Shown here: positions 58,023 to 64,000 of the stretch, one piece after another
Layout of the letters: the number at the start of each line of letters is the position of its first letter
How positions within the stretch are numbered: the first letter of the stretch is position 1
Origin: DTU052 sp050951725
Lineage (GTDB): Bacteria > Bacillota > Syntrophomonadia > Syntrophomonadales > DTU052
Assembly: GCA_050951725.1 (NCBI GenBank)
Contig: JBMNJO010000001.1
Span: 744,001 to 808,000, forward strand
Reading direction: 5' to 3'
DNA length: 64,000 nt
The notes under the pieces: generated by a model
The model's input: only the letters and a program-made list of their open reading frames with translations
Told to the model about the DNA's origin: nothing
The model's database searches: none
Position numbers and translations under genes: made by a program

Positions 58023-58070
58023 ATTATAGCGCCCAGGTAAACCAATGTCACTATAATAGTTTACCTGGGC
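58023..58070 (-). promoter_or_regulatory. Sigma-A promoter of the export operon with overlapping TetR-type palindrome
   Basis: Minus-strand -35 GTGACA (58046-58051) and -10 TATAAT (58023-58028) with exactly 17 bp between. Perfect 12-bp arms GCCCAGGTAAAC (58031-58042) and GTTTACCTGGGC (58059-58070) lie in the -35/-10 spacer and just upstream of the -35, so a bound dimer or pair of dimers would block RNA polymerase. The TetR regulator encoded at the end of the operon is the natural candidate. Confidence 0.82.
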
Positions 58071-58126
58071 ACATAAAGGAAATCGTGTTCGACATAGCGA
58101 AAAGTGTTTTTGTTAATCGTATGTTT

Positions 58127-58155
58127 TTGATTTCTGTCGTATTTGTACTTATATG
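58127..58155 (+). promoter_or_regulatory. Possible promoter of the GGDEF/HD-GYP gene
   Basis: TTGATT (58127-58132), 17-bp spacer, TATATG (58150-58155), some 50 bp before the start codon. Four to five matches per box, so only moderate support. A GTGAGGA Shine-Dalgarno follows before ATG 58206. Confidence 0.4.
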
Positions 58156-58205
58156 TAATAGCCATTAGTCACTGCTTGAGCCGTTAATTGTGAGGAAATC
58201 AGTTT

Positions 58206-59900
58206 ATGCTGAAAAACAGTGCATCAAAGTTATGGACGGAGTTATACCCTTATCGCCTGCTGGATCCCGTTGATCGTTTTACTTTCCGTAAGTGGATCCT
58301 GATTGAAAATATCAGGCGATTGAAATCTATTGCGGTTTTTGGTGTTCTTATCAACCTGATCATCATGGGTACAGTGTTGGCTAAGAGCGGTCTGTCCTGT
58401 CTGCTGCAGCCTGATATGATTATCAGGGGTTTGTGGATCCTGCTGGCAATTGTTTATCTTGTGTCAGTAGGCAATCCCCGAGAAATTGAGGATATAGACC
58501 GGAAGCACTACCCCATATTTGTCGGTGCAGCGGCCCTAAGCCTGCTGTTTTCAAGCCTCTTGTCAACTTACATATCCATGGTTCACGGATATTCGCTGGT
58601 ACACGTGATCAATCTTATGCTTATCGGTTGTTTCATTTTTTTATCCGTAGCCGAATTTATCGTTATTCTGGCACCAAGCTGTTTATATCTGGGATATTTC
58701 ATGGCCACAGCCCCATCAATGCTTTTAATGGAAGATGTAACCTTGATTAACATAACAGCAACAACGCTATTCGCGCTTTTGATTGTAAAAATGACCCTGC
58801 AGTCAAAACTCTCGAATCTTAAGTATGAACAGGAACTGCAGAAACAGAATGCAATCAATCAACAGCTGGCCAACCTGGACGGACTGACCAATCTTTATAA
58901 CCGCAGGTTTCTAGAGGAAGAGCTTAAACGACTGGACACCGAAAGGAACCTGCCTCTGACCGTGGTGATGGGAGATGTTAATGGTCTCAAACTGACCAAC
59001 GATGCGTTTGGCCATAGAGCGGGAGATAGTATTCTGCGAAAAACCGCCAAAATCCTGAAAACATGGTGCCGCGCGAGTGATATTGTGGTTCGGATGGGCG
59101 GGGACGAGTTTGCGATCATTTTGCCCAATACTACCTATGATCAGGCGACTGCGATCGTCCAGCGGATCAGGGAAGCTATTGCCAGCGAAAAAGTTGATTG
59201 GCTTGTCTTCTCCGTTTCCTTCGGCTGGGCTACCAAACAGGAACCGGGTGAGGATTTACGGGCCGTAATGCGCAAAGCGGAAGAGGATATGTACCAGCAG
59301 AAGCTGGAGGATAGCATTGGGGTAAAAAATAGGACCCGGGATGCAATTTTAAGGGCTCTGGATGAAAAGAATGAAAGAGAAAGGCAGCACGCCAACCGGG
59401 TCAGTCAGCTGTGTGCGCTTACCGGCATGGCCCTGGGTCTGAATAACAAGGATATTGAAGAACTCCGAACCCTGGGATTGTTGCATGATATAGGGAAAAT
59501 CGCTCTTGACAATGAGATACTGGACAAACCCGGACGACTTAACGACGCTGAACGACGGGAAGTGCGGCGCCACGTTGAAACCGGCTACCGTATTATGAGC
59601 TCGTTAAACGAGTTTGCTCCACTGGCCAACAATATCCTGACCCATCATGAACGGTGGGATGGCCAGGGTTACCCGCAGGGATTAAAAGGAGAAAGCATTC
59701 CTCTTGCCGCCAGGATCCTTACCGTTGCTGAGGCCTACGATGTGTTGACCACTGATAAACCTTATCGCCAGGCCTTGGGTAAAGAAGCTGCGCTCGAAGA
59801 GATCAGAAAGAACGCTGGAACTCAATTTGACCCGGACATTGCACGGATTTTTATAGATAAGGTTATGTTGGAGAAAGACCCACTGCAGAGCGTCTGCTGA
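58206..59900 (+). CDS. Membrane GGDEF / HD-GYP cyclic-di-GMP enzyme
   Basis: A 564-residue protein with an N-terminal membrane region of about six helices (40-200), a GGDEF domain (LTNLYNRRFLEEEL, RASD inhibitory motif, RMGGDEFAIILP) and an HD-GYP domain (LGLLHDIGKIALD, THHERWDGQGYPQGLKGESIP). Both active-site signatures are intact. Its layout is like that of the protein at 24-1835, though the membrane region differs. It may switch between making and hydrolysing c-di-GMP. Single gene; transcribed divergently from the export operon. Confidence 0.93.
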   Translation: MLKNSASKLWTELYPYRLLDPVDRFTFRKWILIENIRRLKSIAVFGVLINLIIMGTVLAKSGLSCLLQPDMIIRGLWILLAIVYLVSVGNPREIEDIDRKHYPIFVGAAALSLLFSSLLSTYISMVHGYSLVHVINLMLIGCFIFLSVAEFIVILAPSCLYLGYFMATAPSMLLMEDVTLINITATTLFALLIVKMTLQSKLSNLKYEQELQKQNAINQQLANLDGLTNLYNRRFLEEELKRLDTERNLPLTVVMGDVNGLKLTNDAFGHRAGDSILRKTAKILKTWCRASDIVVRMGGDEFAIILPNTTYDQATAIVQRIREAIASEKVDWLVFSVSFGWATKQEPGEDLRAVMRKAEEDMYQQKLEDSIGVKNRTRDAILRALDEKNERERQHANRVSQLCALTGMALGLNNKDIEELRTLGLLHDIGKIALDNEILDKPGRLNDAERREVRRHVETGYRIMSSLNEFAPLANNILTHHERWDGQGYPQGLKGESIPLAARILTVAEAYDVLTTDKPYRQALGKEAALEEIRKNAGTQFDPDIARIFIDKVMLEKDPLQSVC

Positions 59901-60157
59901 CTGAATAACCGCCATCCTCACTCTGTATTCCCTTCACCGTTCCCTCATACATAACCCATTAATTGGGCCCCTTGAATACATTGCTGGATACCAGCCCGGC
60001 ATCGTACCGTGCTCTGCATCCATGATGACCTGTCGTATCCGCTGGAGACGGGAAACGGGGATTCTGTAAGAAGGGAAAACAGCAAGGCTGATCGGAAAAA
60101 CAGCCCTATGTACTAAGGATCCTTCTGTTCTGGGGCGTGGATGAGGCAAAGGTACTG
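59901..60157. other. Intergenic region, no gene recognised
   Basis: About 255 bp between convergent genes. A 71-codon minus-strand frame crosses it but shows no family features. A hairpin AGGGCTG/CAGCCTT near 60085-60110, with TTTT in its loop and after it, might help terminate the minus-strand cob gene; support is weak. Confidence 0.35.
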
Positions 60158-60685
60158 CTAGTATTCGATCCCCTTGCGGGCAATATGCCCTTTGGATTGG
60201 TGATGCTTAATTTCGCCTATCTCACTGACGGTATCCGCCAGTTCCATAATCTCCGGGGGAGCATGGCGACCGGTAAGAATCAGATCTACATCTGGTCTTC
60301 GGCTCTTTACCATGGCCATAACATCATCAAGGGGAATCAGCCGGTGATGCAAGGCCAGGTTGATCTCATCCAACACAACCATGTCATACCGGTTGTCAAT
60401 CAATACATCTTTGGCGGTCTCCAGCCCCAACCGGGCCATCTCCAATTCCCTTGGCTCCGGGTGATCCAGATCTCCGAAATCCCCGGTGCCAAACTGCATA
60501 ACTGTCAAACCCTCAAGCTTTTCAGCGGCTATGACCTCTCCCGAATGAAACTTTTTCAGGAACTGAATCACGATAACCTGCAATCCATGCCCAACTGCCC
60601 GCATAGCCTGTCCGAAGGCAGCCGTGGTTTTGCCTTTTCCCTCTCCGGTGATAACGATAACCAGCCCTTGCTTCTTGTTCAGCAG
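60158..60685 (-). CDS. cobO: Corrinoid adenosyltransferase (CobA/CobO type)
   Basis: Adds the adenosyl group of ATP to cob(I)alamin-type corrinoids. The P-loop GEGKGKTTAAFGQAMRA lies upstream of the first ATG (60604), so that ATG cannot be the start. The frame opens after a TAG at about 60692, and the only start-like codons before the P-loop are CTG 60685 and CTG 60682, with AGGGGTG 7 bp ahead. The protein then has about 175 residues, normal for the family, with VIQFLKK, DMVVLDEINLAL and LILTGRHAPPEI as conserved blocks. A CTG start is unusual; the upstream DNA is a structured element that may have replaced the original start. Confidence 0.85.
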   Translation of the reverse strand: MLNKKQGLVIVITGEGKGKTTAAFGQAMRAVGHGLQVIVIQFLKKFHSGEVIAAEKLEGLTVMQFGTGDFGDLDHPEPRELEMARLGLETAKDVLIDNRYDMVVLDEINLALHHRLIPLDDVMAMVKSRRPDVDLILTGRHAPPEIMELADTVSEIGEIKHHQSKGHIARKGIEY

Positions 60686-60699
60686 TCGACACCCCTATT

Positions 60700-60945
60700 C
60701 ACCTCGTTATAGCAGACCAGACGGCAGTGGTTGCGAGTGAAGGCTGGGTCCAAATTCAGTAATACCCGCGAAGGTTGAAAGCGCAAAGCAGCCGGGCGAA
60801 AGGACGTCACGAGCCCGTCTATAAGACATGGACGTCAAATAGACGGGCTGCTGCTTTGCGACCGAACCTGAGCGGCTGGTGTTGCCAACGCCAGGACTCA
60901 GGGAACGAGCGGCCGCCGTCCTCCGCAGGTGATGCAAGTCCACTG
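60700..60945. repeat. Highly structured intergenic element, class unknown
   Basis: About 245 bp between aspartokinase and cobO with several strong nested stems. An 11-bp outer stem CGCAAAGCAGC/GCTGCTTTGCG (60778 and 60849 areas) encloses an 11-bp AGCCCGTCTAT/ATAGACGGGCT hairpin. A separate one, CCTGAG/CTCAGG around CTGGTGTT/AACGCCAG, lies near 60868-60903. It could be a mobile intergenic repeat or a non-coding RNA. I looked for a cobalamin riboswitch, expected ahead of cobO, and did not find its B12-box. Confidence 0.55.
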
Positions 60946-62154
60946 TTACAGATTGAAGCGGGAGTGGACTGCCCGGACGGCTCTTTCGATCTCGTGGGCA
61001 TGTACTATGCAAGAGACCTTGATCTCGGAGGTGCTGATCATATGGATATTAATGCCCTCCTGCGCCAAGGTCTCAAACATGGCAGCTGCCACCCCGGGAT
61101 TACTCATCATTCCAGCACCTACTATAGAAACCTTTGCCAGGTCCTCACCATAGGACATGCCCGAGGCTCCGATCTCCTGACAGACCCGCTCCACCACCGG
61201 CAGGGCCCGCGGCAGGTCATCCTTGGTAATAGTAAACGCTATATCATTACGTTCATCGCGCATTGCCGCCTGAACGATCATATCCACGTTAATATTCACA
61301 TCCGCCAGTGCCTTAAAAATTGCCTGGGCTACACCTGGCCGGTCAGGCACGTCAAACAAGGCCACCTTGGCCACGTTAAGATCATGAGCCACTCCACTTA
61401 CTACGCGATCACTTTCCATTTTTCCAACCTCCACTACTAACGTGCCTGGTACCGGGTTAAAACTCGATCTCACCTGAATTGGAACATTATAATGCATGGC
61501 AAACTCAACCGCCCGCGGCTGTAGAACCCCGGCTCCCAGACTGGCCAGTTCCAGCATCTCGTCATAGGAGATCATATCCAGCTTGCTGGCATCCTTCACA
61601 ATCCGCGGGTCCGCAGTAAAGACACCTTCAACATCAGTATATATGTCACAGACGTCAGCTTCGAGTACCGCTGCCAGGGCCACCGCTGTGGTATCCGAGC
61701 CGCCCCGGCCGAGGGTGGTCAGGTCACCATCGGGTGAAATCCCTTGAAATCCGGCTACTACGACCACCTTGTCCTGTTCAAGTTCCTTTTTTATACGGTC
61801 CGGTTTGATCCCGGCTATTTTCGCCCTGGCATGGACCGGGTCGGTCAGTATTCCGCACTGCCATCCTGTCAGAGATATGGCCGGACATCCCATATTGTGA
61901 AGCGTCATGGTCAACAACGCTGCTGACTGCTGCTCCCCAGTGGTCAGGAGCATATCCATTTCCCGTTCCGGGTGGCTCTTGCCGGTCTGGTCCGCCAGAT
62001 GAATAAGGTCATCGGTCAAATCACCCATCGCCGAGACTACTACCACTACTTTGTTTCCCTGGTCCCGCTCGCTCATAACCCGACCGGCTACGTTCTTGAT
62101 CTTCTCAATCGTCGCTACGGAACTCCCTCCGAACTTTTGTACCACCAGCCCCAT
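60946..62154 (-). CDS. lysC: Aspartate kinase
   Basis: A 402-residue aspartokinase, the first step of the aspartate pathway to lysine, threonine and methionine. It begins MGLVVQKFGGSSVAT (kinase signature KFGGSS), with FTTLGRGGSD-like TTLGRGGSDTTAV, TDVEGVFTADPRIV, and two C-terminal ACT domains (about 265-402; NVAKVALFDVPDRPGVA and KVSIVGAGMMSNPGVA) that give feedback control by lysine and/or threonine. It follows threonine synthase by 56 bp with an AGGAGTG site. Intact. Confidence 0.96.
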   Translation of the reverse strand: MGLVVQKFGGSSVATIEKIKNVAGRVMSERDQGNKVVVVVSAMGDLTDDLIHLADQTGKSHPEREMDMLLTTGEQQSAALLTMTLHNMGCPAISLTGWQCGILTDPVHARAKIAGIKPDRIKKELEQDKVVVVAGFQGISPDGDLTTLGRGGSDTTAVALAAVLEADVCDIYTDVEGVFTADPRIVKDASKLDMISYDEMLELASLGAGVLQPRAVEFAMHYNVPIQVRSSFNPVPGTLVVEVGKMESDRVVSGVAHDLNVAKVALFDVPDRPGVAQAIFKALADVNINVDMIVQAAMRDERNDIAFTITKDDLPRALPVVERVCQEIGASGMSYGEDLAKVSIVGAGMMSNPGVAAAMFETLAQEGINIHMISTSEIKVSCIVHAHEIERAVRAVHSRFNL

Positions 62155-62210
62155 CCTACAACTTCACTCCTTCTTAAAACAGCAATTTCTGCAAAAACAC
62201 TGCATCTAAC

Positions 62211-63275
62211 CTAGCCAAAAATGACCTTGAGCACCGTAGCTTCATCCGCTGGTACCACATCCGGGGTAATCGCTGCGGTCTTTATTGCGTTGTCCGGGTC
62301 CTTCAGACCATGTCCGGTATTAATACAGACAATCTTCTGATCCGGCTTGAACTGTCCGGTCTTACCCAGTTTCAAGACTCCGGCAATCGATGCCGCCGAG
62401 GCTGGCTCTACAAAGAGTCCCTCTTTCCGGGCTACCAACTGGTAAGCCTCCAGAATCTCATCATCCGTCACTATCGAGATCGAACCGCCCGATTCCTGGT
62501 AGGCATTAACCGCCTGCTTCCAACTGGCGGGATTACCGATACGGATCGCCGTGGCTACGGTCTCCGGATTGGGCACTATTTCCCCCCTGACTATCGGGGC
62601 CGCACCCTCGGCCTGGAAGCCGATCATACGGGGCCGGTTCGGCACCATACCCTTGGCATGATATTCGCAGAAGCCTTTCCAATAGGCGGTTATATTACCG
62701 GCATTACCGACCGGAATCGCCAGGTAGTCCGGTGCCTGCCCCAGCCGGTCGCAGATCTCAAACGCTCCGGACTTTTGTCCTTCGATGCGGTAGGGGTTGA
62801 TGGAGTTCACCAACGTTACCGGGTAACGGGAGGTTATATCCTTCACTATGGTCAGGGCCTGGTCAAAGTTCCCCTGCACCGCCAGTACCTGAGCCCCATA
62901 GATCAGAGCCTGGGCCAGTTTACCCAGGGCTATTTTACCCTCTGGTATGAGAACCACGCATCGCATGCCGCAGCGGGCGGCATAGGCAGCTGCAGAAGCA
63001 GAGGTGTTGCCGGTTGAGGCACACATAACCACCTCAGCCCCTTCTTCCCTGGCCTTGCTCATGGCCATGGCCATACCCCGGTCTTTAAAGGAACCGGTAG
63101 GGTTGGCACCTTCAAACTTCAGATAGACCTCAGCCCCTACCATATCTGAAAGGTTGGGGGCAAATATCAAAGGGGTATTGCCTTCCTGCAGTGAAACCAC
63201 CGGTGTTTTCTCACTGACCGGAAGGAAATCCCGGTATTCTTCAACAATTCCTCGCCATCCGGCTTTACGCTCCAT
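62211..63275 (-). CDS. thrC: Threonine synthase
   Basis: A 354-residue PLP enzyme that converts O-phosphohomoserine to threonine. The PLP lysine is in NPTGSFKDRGMAMAM, with SLQEGNTPLIFAPNL (in part) before it, the phosphate loop IPVGNAGNITAYWKG, and EPASAASIAGV near the end. ATG 63275 has a GGAGTGG site and begins MERKAGWRGIVEEY as in the family; the frame is open to 63305. It overlaps the homoserine dehydrogenase stop by 11 bp. Confidence 0.95.
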   Translation of the reverse strand: MERKAGWRGIVEEYRDFLPVSEKTPVVSLQEGNTPLIFAPNLSDMVGAEVYLKFEGANPTGSFKDRGMAMAMSKAREEGAEVVMCASTGNTSASAAAYAARCGMRCVVLIPEGKIALGKLAQALIYGAQVLAVQGNFDQALTIVKDITSRYPVTLVNSINPYRIEGQKSGAFEICDRLGQAPDYLAIPVGNAGNITAYWKGFCEYHAKGMVPNRPRMIGFQAEGAAPIVRGEIVPNPETVATAIRIGNPASWKQAVNAYQESGGSISIVTDDEILEAYQLVARKEGLFVEPASAASIAGVLKLGKTGQFKPDQKIVCINTGHGLKDPDNAIKTAAITPDVVPADEATVLKVIFG

Positions 63276-64000
63276 AGTCTTCCACTCCTTCAAGTCTGAT
63301 AACATTTTCTACAGCCCCAACGATACTCATTCCGTTTAAAACAGTCAAGGCATCACGCAGATCTGATTCTTCCACATAATGAGTGATAAAGACCAGGTGA
63401 GCGAATCCATTGTTCGTGTCTTTTTGCAGAACGGTCGCCAGGCTTACTTCATGATTGCCCATAACACCAGCAATACCCGCCAGGACTCCAGGGCGGTCCT
63501 TGGCCAGCATACGGATATAGAACCTGGCCCGCTGGCTGCTGGTAGGGATGACCTCCTTATTATCATAGCAGGTACAGCTAATACGCCCGGTATCGTTACG
63601 TCCGATATTGCGGACGATCTCCATTAGATCCCCGACCACTGCACTGGCCGTTGGCATCTCGCCCGCACCACGCCCGTAGAACATCAGGTCATCCACCGCG
63701 TCCCCCCGGAGGAAAACAGCATTATAAACCCCGCTGACCGCGGCCAGGGGATGATCGTGCGGAATAAATGCCGGGTGAACCCGAACCATTATACCGTCTT
63801 CCTCCTCCTTGGCAATAGCCAGGAGTTTAATATCATAGCCCAATTCCTGCCCATACTTTATGTCAAGCGGGGTGATTTTGGTTATTCCCTCAACGTATAC
63901 TTCCTCAAAAGTTACCCGGCTGTTGAAAGCAATTGAAGCCAGTATCGCAATTTTACGGGCGGCATCAAAGCCCTCCACATCAGAAGTCGGGTCCGCTTCA
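63265..64000 (-). CDS. hom: Homoserine dehydrogenase, C-terminal part (cut by window end)
   Basis: The last about 245 residues, in frame to the window edge. The catalytic region (EADPTSDVEGFDAARKIAIL in part, then LASIAF) and the substrate loop (GVYNAVFLRGDAVDDLMFYG, in part, GRGAGEMPTASAVVGDL) are clear. They are followed by a C-terminal ACT domain (FYIRMLAKDRPGVLAGIAGV, in part) for threonine feedback. With thrC and lysC it forms a threonine-biosynthesis operon. The NAD(P)-binding N-terminal part lies outside the window. Confidence 0.95.
   Translation of the reverse strand, partial: EADPTSDVEGFDAARKIAILASIAFNSRVTFEEVYVEGITKITPLDIKYGQELGYDIKLLAIAKEEEDGIMVRVHPAFIPHDHPLAAVSGVYNAVFLRGDAVDDLMFYGRGAGEMPTASAVVGDLMEIVRNIGRNDTGRISCTCYDNKEVIPTSSQRARFYIRMLAKDRPGVLAGIAGVMGNHEVSLATVLQKDTNNGFAHLVFITHYVEESDLRDALTVLNGMSIVGAVENVIRLEGVEDYGA

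Noticed and set aside
59934..60149. 71-codon minus-strand ORF between the GGDEF and cob genes
   Set aside because: Basic, proline-rich translation without any recognisable domain or start signal.
60700..60945. Cobalamin riboswitch ahead of cobO
   Set aside because: Position fits, but I find no B12-box or the usual conserved core; the stems are different. Kept only as an unclassified structured element.
60707..61012. 101- and 60-codon minus-strand ORFs over the structured element
   Set aside because: They overlap the aspartokinase end and strong hairpins, and show no family features.

Overview
The window looks like chromosome of an anaerobic, Gram-positive-type bacterium of class Clostridia. 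The clues are Shine-Dalgarno sites of the GGAGG kind, a hom-thrC-aspartokinase cluster, a butyrate-type acyl-CoA/acetate CoA-transferase, several membrane GGDEF/HD-GYP proteins, a type I-B CRISPR-Cas locus with a Clostridia-type repeat, and IS families common in Peptococcaceae and Syntrophomonadaceae. A syntrophic or acetogenic relative is plausible, but the species cannot be read from the sequence.

Left flank (1-11.2 kb): a GGDEF/HD-GYP cyclic-di-GMP enzyme, a one-module NRPS (C-A-T-reductase) facing a divergent Sfp-type phosphopantetheinyl transferase, a dicarboxylate symporter with an extra N-terminal cytoplasmic domain, a lone winged-helix protein, and a CoA-transferase with a clear terminator.

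Centre (11.3-49.7 kb): one very large type I-B CRISPR-Cas locus. By hand count there are 171 repeats of 29 bp, now cut into five blocks (34, 93, 11, 20 and 13 repeats) by transposons. Repeat polarity, the cas genes, the cas2-side leader and the degenerate repeats at the low-coordinate end all say that the array is transcribed on the minus strand, from about 39.7 kb towards 11.3 kb. The array holds two tandem IS1182 copies (one carrying an IS256 that itself carries an IS21), a Mu/Tn7-like DUF6431-transposase-ATPase element (carrying another IS), a second IS21 and an IS66. Target duplications are visible for almost every one, so the insertion history can be reconstructed. The cas operon reads cas6-cas8-cas7-cas5-cas3-cas4-cas1-cas2. 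cas8 is broken by an IS3-family element between the two halves of a CxxC...CxxC zinc finger. The adaptation genes look intact, but interference is probably lost. An IS110-family element with a long non-coding flank (candidate bridge RNA) sits just upstream of cas6.

Right flank (52-64 kb): an HD-GYP protein; a minus-strand ABC export operon (HlyD-like adaptor, two ATPases, ABC-2 permease, TetR regulator) with a strong promoter overlapped by a perfect palindrome and a terminator at its end; a second GGDEF/HD-GYP protein; a corrinoid adenosyltransferase; a highly structured intergenic element; and the threonine-branch genes aspartokinase, threonine synthase and homoserine dehydrogenase (cut by the window end).
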